The notes under the pieces: model-generated
What the model saw: the letters and a program-made list of their open reading frames with translations, nothing else
What the model was told of the DNA's origin: nothing
Database searches by the model: none
Position numbers and translations under genes: made by a program
Part shown: positions 1 to 8,086 of the stretch, one piece after another
Numbering within the stretch: the first letter of the stretch is position 1
Layout of the letters: each line of letters starts with the position of its first letter
Assembly (NCBI RefSeq): GCF_903944925.1
Contig: NZ_CAJATU010000199.1
Location: 248,001 to 312,000, forward strand
Length of the DNA: 64,000 nucleotides
DNA from: an uncultured Rhodopila sp.
GTDB taxonomy: Bacteria; Pseudomonadota; Alphaproteobacteria; Acetobacterales; Acetobacteraceae
Direction of reading: 5' to 3'

Positions 1-299
1 AGGTGGTCAAGGCGATCTGCGCCCATCTCGATCTGCGGGCGCCCGATCCGGCCGGCCCGCGGGAGCGGCTGATCCGCTTCGTCACCGACCGCCCCGGCCA
101 TGATTTCCGTTACGAAATAGACCCGACCCGGTCCGAGGCCGCGCTGGCCTGGAAAGCGCCGCACGATTTCGAAACCGGGCTGGCACGCACCATTGACTGG
201 TATCTGGACAACCGCGCCTGGTGGGAGGCGTTGCGGGCGGCACGCTATGCCGGCCAACGGCTTGGTTCAGCCCCCGAGAGTAAAGGAAAAGCGGCATGA
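1..299 (+). CDS. rmlB: dTDP-glucose 4,6-dehydratase, C-terminal fragment (5' end outside window)
   Basis: The frame is open from the window edge and ends at 299, giving about 98 visible residues. They match the C-terminus of the extended SDR enzyme RmlB/RfbB: the segment [18 protein letters not shown] followed by a helix ending in WYLDNRAWW is the family's typical tail. The enzyme converts dTDP-glucose to dTDP-4-keto-6-deoxyglucose, step two of dTDP-L-rhamnose synthesis in the cytoplasm. The catalytic part lies upstream of the window. Its stop overlaps the rmlA start by four bases (ATGA), so the two are translationally coupled. Identity is secure from both the sequence and the operon context (rmlB-A-C-D). 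Confidence 0.92.
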   Translation, partial: VVKAICAHLDLRAPDPAGPRERLIRFVTDRPGHDFRYEIDPTRSEAALAWKAPHDFETGLARTIDWYLDNRAWWEALRAARYAGQRLGSAPESKGKAA

Positions 300-1171
300 A
301 GGGCATTTTGCTGGCCGGCGGATCGGGTACGCGCCTGCATCCGATGACTCAGGCCGCGTCGAAGCAGCTTCTGCCGGTCTATGACAAGCCGATGGTATAC
401 TACCCGCTATCGACGCTGATGCTGGCCGGTATCCGGGACATCCTGCTGATTTCCACGCCCGAGGACCTGCCGCAGTTCCGCCGCCTGCTCGGCGACGGCT
501 CCCGCTTCGGCGTCCGCTTCGAGTATGCCGTGCAGCCCTCCCCCGACGGCATCGCCCAGGCGTTCCTGATCGGACGCGACTGGCTGGAGGGCCAGCCCTG
601 TGCCCTGGCGCTGGGCGATAACCTGATCCACGCGGATCACCTGTCGAAATTGCTGCGCACGGCGGCGGCGCGGCCGGTTGGCGCCAGCGTGTTCGCCTAC
701 CAGGTGCGCGATCCGGAGCGGTATGGCGTGGTCGCGTTCGACGCCAGCGGCCGGGCGGTGGAGGTGGTGGAAAAGCCCGCCGCACCCACCAGCAACTGGG
801 CGATCACCGGACTTTACTTCTACGACCAGCACGTCAGCGACATCGCGCCGCAGATCAAGCCCTCGGCGCGCGGGGAGCTGGAGATAACCGACCTCAACCG
901 CGCCTACCTGGAGATGGGCAGCTTGCACGTCGAGAAACTGTCGCGCGGCTGCGCCTGGCTGGATGCCGGCACGCCCGACAGCCTGCTGCAGGCGGCGACC
1001 TTCGTGCAGACCATCCAGTCGCGCACCGGCATGCTCGTCGGCTGCCCGGAGGAGGTCGCCTTCCGCATGGGTTTCATCCCGGCCGAACGGCTGCGGGAGC
1101 ATGCGAAGGGGTTGGGGAAGACGGAGCTGGGGCGGGTGCTGATGGAACTGGCCGAGGGAGAACTGGAGTGA
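296..1171 (+). CDS. rmlA: Glucose-1-phosphate thymidylyltransferase
   Basis: 291 residues, the normal length for short-type RmlA. It makes dTDP-glucose from glucose-1-phosphate and dTTP, the first and feedback-controlled step of dTDP-rhamnose synthesis. The N-terminal nucleotide-binding signature [14 protein letters not shown] is at residues 5-18, followed by [20 protein letters not shown]; the metal-binding LALGDN motif is near residue 106 and VVEKP near 158. The stretch after LALGDN reads LIHA instead of the commoner IFYG, a mild divergence. It overlaps rmlB by ATGA and rmlC by GTGA, placing it inside one operon. Confidence 0.96.
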   Translation: MKGILLAGGSGTRLHPMTQAASKQLLPVYDKPMVYYPLSTLMLAGIRDILLISTPEDLPQFRRLLGDGSRFGVRFEYAVQPSPDGIAQAFLIGRDWLEGQPCALALGDNLIHADHLSKLLRTAAARPVGASVFAYQVRDPERYGVVAFDASGRAVEVVEKPAAPTSNWAITGLYFYDQHVSDIAPQIKPSARGELEITDLNRAYLEMGSLHVEKLSRGCAWLDAGTPDSLLQAATFVQTIQSRTGMLVGCPEEVAFRMGFIPAERLREHAKGLGKTELGRVLMELAEGELE

Positions 1172-1725
1172 GCGTCGAAGCGCTGGCGATCTCCGATGTC
1201 AAGCTGATTACCCCGCCGCGTTACAAGGATCCGCGCGGCTTCTTCTCGGAAACCTGGAACCAGGCGCGATTCGCGGATTACGGCATTCCCGGCCCCTTCA
1301 TCCAGGACAACCATGCCTTCTCCACCGGCATCGGCGTGCTGCGTGGCCTGCACTGCCAGATTGGCCCGAATGCCCAGGGCAAGCTGGTGCGCTGCGTCAA
1401 GGGGGCGATCTACGACGTGGCCGTGGACGTGCGGACCGGATCCCCGAGTTACGGAAAGTATGTCGGCGCAACGATCAGCGCGGAGAACTGGACGCAGATC
1501 TGGGTGCCCGTGGGCTTCCTGCACGCCTATTGCACGCTGACCGAGGAGACCGAGGTGATCTATAAGGTCACCGGCGCGTATGACAAAGCGGCCGAGCGTG
1601 GGGCGATCTGGAACGACCCGGATATCGGCATCGACTGGCCGGTGCCGGCCGGGCAGGTGATCCTGTCGGACAAGGACAAGGTTTTGCCGCGTCTGCGCGA
1701 TCTGCCGCCGCTGTTCACCGTTTGA
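1168..1725 (+). CDS. rmlC: dTDP-4-dehydrorhamnose 3,5-epimerase
   Basis: 185 residues starting at a GTG that overlaps the rmlA stop. The cupin-fold enzyme epimerises C3 and C5 of dTDP-4-keto-6-deoxyglucose. Family hallmarks are visible: the substrate-binding segment [11 protein letters not shown] near residue 20, [21 protein letters not shown] near 50 with the catalytic His, [18 protein letters not shown], and the late [10 protein letters not shown]. The usual SxSxxGVLRGLHxQ motif is present as [13 protein letters not shown]. It is the third gene of the operon. Confidence 0.95.
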   Translation: MSVEALAISDVKLITPPRYKDPRGFFSETWNQARFADYGIPGPFIQDNHAFSTGIGVLRGLHCQIGPNAQGKLVRCVKGAIYDVAVDVRTGSPSYGKYVGATISAENWTQIWVPVGFLHAYCTLTEETEVIYKVTGAYDKAAERGAIWNDPDIGIDWPVPAGQVILSDKDKVLPRLRDLPPLFTV

Positions 1726-1759
1726 TGCCAACCCGCCGAAACTGGCGGATGCGGCTTCG

Positions 1760-1806
1760 TCCTGTACCGTCATGACCGGGACAAGCCCGGCCGTGACAAT
1801 ACAGGA
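1760..1806. repeat. Intergenic hairpin element between rmlC and rmlD
   Basis: An imperfect inverted repeat: the outer arms TCCTGTA and TACAGGA are exact complements, and the inner arms (GTCA...CCGGG against CCCGG...TGAC) pair with a few mismatches around an ACAAG loop. Similar GTCATG-CCGGG hairpins occur in several other gaps of this window, so this looks like a dispersed repeat family rather than a dedicated terminator. Confidence 0.55.
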
Positions 1807-1834
1807 CAGGGGCCGCTGATCCCGGAGCCCGCTC

Positions 1835-2725
1835 ATGCCTGACCGCCCCATCTTCGTAACCGGATCGACAGGCCAGCTCGCCGCCGCCCTGGCCGCGGCG
1901 GCTACCGGCCTCTACCGCGCCGGCCGCCCGGAATTCGACTTCGACCGCCCGGACTCGATCGAAGCGGCCTTCCGCGCCGCCAACCCGAGACTGGCGATCA
2001 ACGCCGCCGCCTACACCGCCGTCGATGCGGCCGAAAAGGATGTCGACGCGGCCTACCGCGCCAACCGCGACGGACCGGCGATCCTGGCGAGGCTTTGCGC
2101 CGAGGCAGATATCCCGCTGATCCATGTCTCCACCGACTACGTGTTCGACGGAACTAAGTCGGCGCCGTACGTCGAAACCGACCCGGTCGGCCCGCAGGGC
2201 GTCTACGGCGCCAGCAAGCTGGCCGGCGAGCAGGCAGTCACACAGTCCGGCGCCAGGGCGATCATCCTGCGCACCGCCTGGGTCTATGCCGCCACCGGCA
2301 AGAACTTCGTCCGCACCATGCTGACCCTCGGCAAGACCCGGGATCGCCTCACCGTCGTCGGCGACCAGCATGGCAACCCGACCACGGCGGCGGATCTGGC
2401 CGATGCAATCCTGGCCATCGCCGCACTGATCGACCGCTCCGGCTGGCAGGACTCCTACCGCGGCATCTTCCACGCCGCCGGCACCGGTGCCACCACCTGG
2501 CATGGCCTCGCCGTCGCGACCTTCGAGGCGGCCGCCCGGCATGGCGCGAAGGTGCCCGAGGTCGTACCCATTGCCACCGCCGACTGGCCGACTCCGGCGA
2601 AGCGGCCGGCCAACTCGCGACTGGACTGCACCCGGCTGCGGCAGGTGTTCGGCGTTTCCCTGCCGCGCTGGCAGGAGAGCCTGACCCGGACCATCGATGC
2701 GATCTATGCCGCGGCGCCGCCGTGA
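1835..2725 (+). CDS. rmlD: dTDP-4-dehydrorhamnose reductase
   Basis: 296 residues. An SDR-family NAD(P)H enzyme that reduces dTDP-4-keto-L-rhamnose to dTDP-L-rhamnose, the last step of the pathway. The nucleotide-binding motif is at the N-terminus (FVTGSTGQLAAAL), INAAAYTAVDAAEKD near residue 50 is characteristic of RmlD, and the catalytic Ser-Tyr-Lys set is seen as STDYVFDG near 105 and VYGASKLAGE near 127. It is separated from rmlC by 109 bases holding a hairpin element, yet the direction and pathway show it belongs to the same cluster. Confidence 0.95.
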   Translation: MPDRPIFVTGSTGQLAAALAAAATGLYRAGRPEFDFDRPDSIEAAFRAANPRLAINAAAYTAVDAAEKDVDAAYRANRDGPAILARLCAEADIPLIHVSTDYVFDGTKSAPYVETDPVGPQGVYGASKLAGEQAVTQSGARAIILRTAWVYAATGKNFVRTMLTLGKTRDRLTVVGDQHGNPTTAADLADAILAIAALIDRSGWQDSYRGIFHAAGTGATTWHGLAVATFEAAARHGAKVPEVVPIATADWPTPAKRPANSRLDCTRLRQVFGVSLPRWQESLTRTIDAIYAAAPP

Positions 2726-2816
2726 CAACGCTCATCGGCTGAGCTCAGGAAACGACGCGCCATGACAAATCGTCCGTTTCCCGTCATTGTGCGGCGACGC
2801 TTCTGAACGGATCCCG

Positions 2817-3062
2817 ATGCCGCGGCTGATCGAAATCTTCCTGTTTCTTGCTCCGTTCGTCGGGTTCGCGGTCTGGCGGCTGCTGTTTCCCTCGCCACTG
2901 CCGCCGCTCTGGCTGGTCGCCTCGCTGGCGGCCTTCCTCGCGGTCATGCTCGCGATATTGCTCTGGCTGTGGCACGCCGACGCCGGAGACGCGAACATTC
3001 GCTACGTCCCCGCCCGCATGGAAGATGGCCGGGTGATCAAGTCGCAGCCTCAGCCGCCGTGA
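2817..3062 (+). CDS. Small membrane protein, DUF6111-like
   Basis: 81 residues from the ATG at 2817; an in-frame extension upstream to 2787 is possible but has no hydrophobic or conserved character. Two transmembrane segments are clear, about residues 5-22 and 27-48, followed by a short cytoplasmic or periplasmic tail YVPARMEDGRVI that is typical of the alphaproteobacterial DUF6111 family as I recall it. Function is unknown. It overlaps the CCA-adding enzyme gene by GTGA, an arrangement that suggests cotranslation with a tRNA-maturation enzyme. Confidence 0.7.
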   Translation: MPRLIEIFLFLAPFVGFAVWRLLFPSPLPPLWLVASLAAFLAVMLAILLWLWHADAGDANIRYVPARMEDGRVIKSQPQPP

Positions 3063-4234
3063 CCCGGGCCGAGGCCGCCGCGCTGCGCCTGGACCCGCCG
3101 CCGTTCCGCGACGACACCGCTCTGGCGGCGGTGTGGGACGCGTTGCCGGAGGCCCGGATCGCCGGCGGTGCCGTGCGCGACGTCCTGGCGGGACGCCCGG
3201 TCTCGGACATCGACCTGGCTACGCCGCGCACCCCGGACGAGGTGACGGCGGCGCTGCTGGCGGCGGGCTTGCGGGTGGTGCCGACGGGTGTGGCGCACGG
3301 GACGGTGACCGCGGTGGCGGAGCGGCGGGGGTTCGAAGTGACCACCCTGCGCCGGGACGTCGAAACCGATGGCCGCCACGCCGTGGTCGCCTTCACGGCC
3401 GACTGGCGGCAGGACGCCTCGCGCCGGGACTTCACCATCAACGCCATGTCGATGGCGCGCGACGGCAGCGTGTTCGACTACTTCGGCGGCGCTGGCGACC
3501 TGGCGGCGGGCCGGGTCCGCTTCGTCGGCGACCCGGCGACCCGCATCGCCGAGGACTACCTGCGCATCCTGCGCTTCTTCCGGTTCCACGGCCGCTACGG
3601 ACGGTTGCCTCCGGATGGCGTCACGGTCGCCGCCCTGCGCGCCGGCATTCCCGGCCTGGTGCGGCTGTCCGTGGAGCGGATCTGGAGCGAGTTGCGGCTG
3701 ATCCTGTCCGCGCAGGACCCGTCCGCCACCGTCGCGCTGATGCAGGCCTTGGGCGTCTGGGGCGCCGTGCTGCCGGAAGCGTCCGCGATCGCGCGGCTGC
3801 GCGGGCTGCCGCCTGACGCGCTGCTGCGCCTGGCGGCGATGCTGACTGCCGAACCCCTGCCCCTGGCGCTCCGGCTCAAGCTTTCAAACGACGACCGCGA
3901 TCGGCTGGTCCGGCTGCTCACCACCCCTTCGCCCCGCCCGGACGACGATGACGCGGCACTGCGCCGCCTGCTGGCGGATTACGAGCAGCGGGATCTGATC
4001 GACCGCGTATGGCTGGACGGCGGCCCGGCGGCGTTGCGGCATCGCCTGGCCGCGATGGCACGGCCGGTGTTTCCGCTGGAGGGCCGCGACGTGGTGGCGC
4101 TCGGCGTTGCTCCCGGGCCGCGGGTCGGCGCGCTGCTGCGCGACGTGCGGCAGTGGTGGCTGGATGGCGGCTGCACCGCGAACAAGCCGGCGTGCGAGGC
4201 GGAGCTGGCCCGACGATCTTGCGCCCCGCCCTGA
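3059..4234 (+). CDS. cca: CCA tRNA nucleotidyltransferase / poly(A) polymerase family
   Basis: 391 residues from a GTG that overlaps the previous stop; the frame extends further up to 2969, but that part is a non-conserved Arg-rich shadow. The enzyme adds or repairs the 3' CCA of tRNAs in the cytoplasm. The class II nucleotidyltransferase head is present: IAGGAVRDVLAGRPVSDIDL (residues about 33-52) with the two metal-binding aspartates of the DID motif, then the flexible-loop and RRDFTINAM motif near residue 124, and the EDYLRILRFFRFHGRYG segment near 166. The length agrees with alphaproteobacterial versions, which combine head, neck and body domains without an HD domain. Confidence 0.93.
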   Translation: MTRAEAAALRLDPPPFRDDTALAAVWDALPEARIAGGAVRDVLAGRPVSDIDLATPRTPDEVTAALLAAGLRVVPTGVAHGTVTAVAERRGFEVTTLRRDVETDGRHAVVAFTADWRQDASRRDFTINAMSMARDGSVFDYFGGAGDLAAGRVRFVGDPATRIAEDYLRILRFFRFHGRYGRLPPDGVTVAALRAGIPGLVRLSVERIWSELRLILSAQDPSATVALMQALGVWGAVLPEASAIARLRGLPPDALLRLAAMLTAEPLPLALRLKLSNDDRDRLVRLLTTPSPRPDDDDAALRRLLADYEQRDLIDRVWLDGGPAALRHRLAAMARPVFPLEGRDVVALGVAPGPRVGALLRDVRQWWLDGGCTANKPACEAELARRSCAPP

Positions 4235-4267
4235 CCTGCCCAACATGACGGTAAAGAGGTGATATCA

Positions 4268-4528
4268 ATGGCGAATATCGAGATCTACACGCAGCAATGG
4301 TGCCCCTATTGCGAGCGCGCGGTGCAACTGCTGACCAGTAAGGGTGTCGCGTTCCGTGAAATTGACGCACCCGGCGGATCGCCCGAGCGGGCGCAGGCGC
4401 GGGAGCGCTCCGGCGGGCGCACCAGCGCGCCGCAGATCTTCATCGATGGCCGGCATATCGGCGGCTGCGACGACCTGATGGCGCTGGAGCGGGCCGGGAA
4501 ACTGGATGCCTTGCTCAGCCCGGGGTGA
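4268..4528 (+). CDS. grxC: Glutaredoxin 3 (GrxC family)
   Basis: 86 residues from the ATG at 4268, chosen because AAGAGGTG lies a proper distance upstream (4253-4260). A dithiol glutaredoxin with the active site CPYC at residues 11-14 and the glutathione-binding TSAPQIFIDG with the cis-Pro and the following GGCDDL. It reduces protein disulfides and glutathionylated proteins using glutathione. It sits directly ahead of a DUF1178 gene, a linkage that is common in alphaproteobacteria. Confidence 0.93.
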   Translation: MANIEIYTQQWCPYCERAVQLLTSKGVAFREIDAPGGSPERAQARERSGGRTSAPQIFIDGRHIGGCDDLMALERAGKLDALLSPG

Positions 4529-4607
4529 AATTCATTGGCGCGACGCCGGGGGCGGTGCCAGATTGCGTGTCGGCTTGTAACAATAATGGCTCCCATCAGG
4601 ACGAGGC

Positions 4608-5108
4608 ATGATCCACTATCAGTTGCGCTGCGGCCAGGACCACGGTTTCGACGGCTGGTTCAAGGACAGTGCCACGTTTGAACAACAGGCCAGGCTCGGC
4701 CTGATCGAGTGCCCGGAATGCGGCGGCGTTGAGGTCGAGCGCGCACTGATGGCGCCGGCGGTGTCCAGGCGCGCTGCCCCGCCGGTGCTCGTCGAGCCGC
4801 CGCAGCCACCGGCGGCGGCGGCATCGCCACCGGCGGAAGCACCCGTTGCGGTGCCTGCCGAAGTGAAGATGGCCGGAGGCCGCATCCCGGCTCAGATCGT
4901 CGCGGTGTTGCAGCGCATCCGCGCCGAGGTCGAGAAGAACTGCGACTATGTCGGCGCCGACTTCGCGGATGAGGCGCGGAAGATCCATAACGGTGAGACG
5001 GAGCCCCGCAGCATCTATGGCGAAGCGACCGAGGAAGACGCGGAAAGCCTGGCCGAGGATGGCATCGATATCGGCCGCATCCCTTGGGTGCCTCGCGCCG
5101 ACGGGTAA
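4608..5108 (+). CDS. DUF1178 family protein
   Basis: 166 residues. The N-terminus MIHYQLRCGQDHGFDGWF and the zinc-ribbon-like CPECGG at residues 36-41 are the signature of DUF1178. A variable Pro/Ala-rich linker (about residues 60-85) leads to the conserved C-terminal half, which includes VEKNCDYVGADFADEARKIH and GEATEEDAESLAEDGI. No biochemical function is established for the family. It follows grxC by 79 bases on the same strand and may be cotranscribed. Confidence 0.9.
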   Translation: MIHYQLRCGQDHGFDGWFKDSATFEQQARLGLIECPECGGVEVERALMAPAVSRRAAPPVLVEPPQPPAAAASPPAEAPVAVPAEVKMAGGRIPAQIVAVLQRIRAEVEKNCDYVGADFADEARKIHNGETEPRSIYGEATEEDAESLAEDGIDIGRIPWVPRADG

Positions 5109-5109
5109 C

Positions 5110-5290
5110 CGCCTGCCGAATCCCATAGCCCCGAAAAGCCGATGGGCGGCAGCAGAAGCCAGGCCGGAAGCCAGGCCGGAAACCGTTCGGCTGCGGAACC
5201 CCGGCGACGTAACGACGCCAGGATCATCGCCGCCACGAACAGCACCGCGGGCAGGTTTTTCGGCACGAAGCGAATGAGTTGCCCGATCAT
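5110..5290 (-). pseudogene. Remnant of a DUF6790-like small membrane protein
   Basis: On the minus strand, an ATG at 5290 opens a frame reading MIGQLIRFVPKNLPAVLF, a hydrophobic stretch, an Arg-rich loop and LPPIGFSGLW. I recall intact relatives of about 100-110 residues that continue with a phenylalanine- and histidine-rich transmembrane part; here the match stops after SGLW at about 5112 and runs into sequence antisense to the DUF1178 gene. A short direct duplication near 5159-5180 also extends the middle. The gene is most likely 3'-truncated. Function is unknown even for intact copies. Confidence 0.45.
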
Positions 5291-5349
5291 GGTCCGTCCA
5301 TGGCGTGACCCGGGCGGGCGCACCGTTCCGGATCAGCGCGCCTCCACCG

Positions 5350-5805
5350 TCACAACAACGACTTCGCGTGGTCCAGCACCATGCCGCAGACTTTCTGGGT
5401 AACCTGCTCCTTCACGCCGCTGCCGCTCAGGCTGAAGCTCTGGCCGTTGCCGGTTTGCAGCAGGCCGTTGTTGCCCGCCTTGAAGCCGCTGTCGTTGGCG
5501 CCCTGTCCGGACCCGGTGACCTTGCTGACCATCGAATCCTTGACCGAGGATGCCGCGCTGCCGCTGACCAGCTTGTTGCGAACGCAGTACTGCAGCACAC
5601 CGGCGGTGTTGCTCGGGCTGGCCTGGGTGACCGAGGGCAGTCCTTCGGTCAGACCGCCCATCGCCCCGCCCATCGCCCCGCCGGTGCCCTGTCCCGATCC
5701 GACGGCGCCCTTCAACTGATCCATCAACTGTGCGCAGGCGGACGAACCCGGCATCGCGACCGCAGCCAGTGCGGCAACGCCCAACAGAGATGATTTAAGG
5801 CGCAT
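5350..5805 (-). CDS. Secreted DUF2501 (YjjA-like) protein
   Basis: 151 residues from the ATG at 5805, which has GGGAGGAAGAG just upstream on the minus strand. A signal peptide is plain (basic MRLK, hydrophobic core, processing near ACA-Q). The mature part begins with a Gly-rich stretch containing two GGAMGG repeats, then the conserved DUF2501 segment with YCVRNKLV, and KVTGS, and ends in VKEQVTQKVCGMVLDHAKSLL. Two Cys residues may form a disulfide. The family includes E. coli YjjA; the role is unknown. It probably acts in the periplasm. Confidence 0.85.
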   Translation of the reverse strand: MRLKSSLLGVAALAAVAMPGSSACAQLMDQLKGAVGSGQGTGGAMGGAMGGLTEGLPSVTQASPSNTAGVLQYCVRNKLVSGSAASSVKDSMVSKVTGSGQGANDSGFKAGNNGLLQTGNGQSFSLSGSGVKEQVTQKVCGMVLDHAKSLL

Positions 5806-5901
5806 TCTCTTCCTCCCGCTGACCAATCAGCCGGAAGATGCAGCCGCCGGCCGGCGCCGCACACCCGCCGCTGCGCCCTGTCGCGTCATCGTGACGGCGA
5901 A

Positions 5902-7245
5902 TCACTCCGCCGGGACAGGCTCCGCCGCGACATCCCCGGTCAGGTCCACCGCCACATCACCCCGCAACACCTTCCGCGCCAGCGCCACGTCGAGATCGCC
6001 CTCCCACGCGCCGATGACCACCGTGGCGACGCAGTTACCAATCAGGTTGCCGAGGGCGCGCGCCATGCCGATGAACCAGTCCACCGACAGCACCAGCACC
6101 AGGCCGATGGCCGGGATGGCCGGCACGGCGTTCAAGGTCGCCGCCAGGATGACGATGGCGGACCCCGGCACGCCATGCGCGCCCTTCGAGGTCACCAGCG
6201 AGATCCCCAGCACCAGCAGCAGGTCGCCGAACGACAGCGGCGTGTTGGTCGCCTGGGCGATGAACACCGTCGCCAGGGTCAGGTAGATCGAGAACGCATC
6301 CAGGTTGAACGAATACCCCGTCGGCACCACCAGCCCGACGACGGAGTCCTTCACGCCCATTCGCTCCAGCTTGCGCATGATCTGCGGCAGCACCGCGTCG
6401 GAGGAGGCGGTCGCCAGGACGATCGTCAGCTCCTCGCGGAAATACGCCAGGAAGCGCAGGATGTTCAGCCCGGTGGCCAGCCGCATCACGGTGCCGAGCA
6501 CCACGACGACAAAAATCGCCACCGCCACCCAGAACAGCGCCACCAGCGAGATCAGTTGCCGCAGCGAGCCCACGCCATATTGGCCTACGGTATAGGCAAC
6601 CGCCCCCAGCACGCCCAACGGTGCCAGCCGAACGATCAGTCCCATCGCCCGGAACAGGACGACCGAGACGGACTCAACCATCTCCGAGACCGGCTTGCCG
6701 CGCTCCCCCACCAAAGCGAGGCTGACGCCGAACACCACGGCGAAGAACAGCACCTGCAGCACGTCGTTGCGCGACAGCGCGTCGAACGAGGTGGTCGGGA
6801 TGATGTTCAGGACGAAGCTGCCGATGCCGCCGCCTTGCAGCTTGTGGGCATTGTCGGCGTAGCTCGCCAGCGCGTGGCTATCGAGGTTCGCCACGTTGAT
6901 GTTCATGCCCTTGCCCGGGGCTACCAGGAACGCCAGCAGCAAGCCGACGATCAGCGCGACGGTGGTCATGACCTCAAAGTAGATCAGCGCCTTGCCGCCG
7001 ACGCGGCCGACTTTCCTGAGGTCCCCTGCCCCGGCGATGCCGTGCACGACGACGCAGAACACAATCGGCGCGACGATCATCGAGATCAGCTTGAGGAACG
7101 CATCGCTGAAGAATTTCAGCCCGGTGGCGAAGCCCGGCACCGCCACCCCGAGCACGATCCCCAGTACAAGCCCGGCGACGACCTGCACGAACAGCGACTT
7201 GTACAGCGGAGACGGTGGTTTCAGCGATACTGCGGCAGGGTTCAT
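5902..7245 (-). CDS. dctA: C4-dicarboxylate:cation symporter, DctA family
   Basis: 447 residues from the ATG at 7245; an upstream in-frame extension to 7392 is Arg-rich and not conserved. An inner-membrane DAACS transporter for succinate, fumarate and malate. The N-terminal SLFVQVVAGLVLGIVLG and multiple hydrophobic helices are typical, and the core signature PTGYSFNLDAFSIYLTLA (about residues 305-322) with FIAQATN is specific to the DctA branch. The re-entrant loop serine motif reads SSDAVLPQIMRKLE, where SSE is more usual. It is transcribed divergently from the SOS-box gene at 7451. No dctBD two-component pair is adjacent. Confidence 0.92.
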   Translation of the reverse strand: MNPAAVSLKPPSPLYKSLFVQVVAGLVLGIVLGVAVPGFATGLKFFSDAFLKLISMIVAPIVFCVVVHGIAGAGDLRKVGRVGGKALIYFEVMTTVALIVGLLLAFLVAPGKGMNINVANLDSHALASYADNAHKLQGGGIGSFVLNIIPTTSFDALSRNDVLQVLFFAVVFGVSLALVGERGKPVSEMVESVSVVLFRAMGLIVRLAPLGVLGAVAYTVGQYGVGSLRQLISLVALFWVAVAIFVVVVLGTVMRLATGLNILRFLAYFREELTIVLATASSDAVLPQIMRKLERMGVKDSVVGLVVPTGYSFNLDAFSIYLTLATVFIAQATNTPLSFGDLLLVLGISLVTSKGAHGVPGSAIVILAATLNAVPAIPAIGLVLVLSVDWFIGMARALGNLIGNCVATVVIGAWEGDLDVALARKVLRGDVAVDLTGDVAAEPVPAE

Positions 7246-7410
7246 GACGGCGGTCCTGTTGCGGAGGATAATCGCGCAAGGCGATACGGGCGACAGCCGG
7301 CTCAGCAAGTGCCGTGCCAGATCCGGCCGCGCGTCGCGATTGCGCCGCCCCCCGCGCGATTCGGGCCGCGCCATTGGGCCTTGATTTCGCAATGTGGTTT
7401 GTCATATAGT

Positions 7411-7425
7411 GAACAAATAGAGAAC
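7411..7425. promoter_or_regulatory. Predicted LexA (SOS) box, GAAC-N7-GAAC
   Basis: The sequence GAACAAATAGAGAAC contains two direct GAAC half-sites separated by exactly seven bases (GTTC-N7-GTTC on the other strand). This is the operator recognised by alphaproteobacterial LexA. It lies 25 bases before the ATG of the unknown gene at 7451, where a repressor would block transcription or elongation, and 165 bases from the divergent dctA start. This is a motif match only. Confidence 0.6.
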
Positions 7426-7450
7426 AACCACTCCTGCCCTGGACCCTTTC

Positions 7451-8050
7451 ATGCCCGAACCCGACGCCGCCCAATCCCAGTCATGCGCACCCCGGGAGGA
7501 CACCGCCCGAACGGATCTGTTTGAGCAGGCCCTGTTCAACCTGATCCCGTTTTTCCTGGACGGTGCGAACGGCGATCCGGCCAGGGCGCGCAGCGCCGTG
7601 CTCGAACTGCTGAGATCCTATTCGCCCGCCTCGGCGGTGGAGCTTCAGCTCATTACCGAGACCATCGCCTTTACGCAGTCGGCGTTGGACAACCTGCGCC
7701 GGGCCAAGGCCGAACCGGAGCTGCCGGATGCGCAGCGCGAAACGCTGCGGACGAGGGCGGTATCGCTGAGTGCCGCCGCGCATCGCGCAAACCGGACTGT
7801 GGACAGGATGTATGCCGGCCCCCGGCCGCAAACCGCGGCGCAACCCGAGCCGGTGCCGATGCCGGAGGCGAACCCCGGCCGCGACCAGGCGGCAATCCTG
7901 CGGACGGTGCATGAGAGGATGGCTCAGCAACGGGCACAGATGGCGGCGCAGCAGCAAGGCGCCGGCGATCCGGGTGCGTTCATGAACCGCGAGCAGCGCC
8001 GGGCGGCTGAACTCGATGCGAGGCGGGAAGCAAGGCGGGCGGCGGGCTAG
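7451..8050 (+). CDS. Hypothetical protein behind a predicted SOS box
   Basis: 199 residues, not recognised. It has no signal peptide or membrane segment. Residues about 20-105 are a helical, charged region (FEQALFNLIPFFLDGANGDP, and AVELQLITETIAFTQSALDNL), the middle is Pro-rich, and the C-terminus is a long basic helix rich in Arg, Gln and Ala (QAAILRTVHERMAQQRAQMA and REQRRAAELDARREARR), suggesting a coiled coil or nucleic-acid contact. No strong Shine-Dalgarno is seen before the ATG. The LexA-type box just upstream suggests induction by DNA damage. It faces the sensor kinase gene, ending 36 bases from it. Confidence 0.6.
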   Translation: MPEPDAAQSQSCAPREDTARTDLFEQALFNLIPFFLDGANGDPARARSAVLELLRSYSPASAVELQLITETIAFTQSALDNLRRAKAEPELPDAQRETLRTRAVSLSAAAHRANRTVDRMYAGPRPQTAAQPEPVPMPEANPGRDQAAILRTVHERMAQQRAQMAAQQQGAGDPGAFMNREQRRAAELDARREARRAAG

Positions 8051-8086
8051 CGCTACGGGCCGGGAACAGGCGGAGCGAAGGCGGTT

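Noticed and set aside
4900-5330. An intact 102-residue membrane protein on the minus strand
   Set aside because: Only about 60 residues resemble the DUF6790-like family; the rest lies antisense to DUF1178, so a remnant is preferred.
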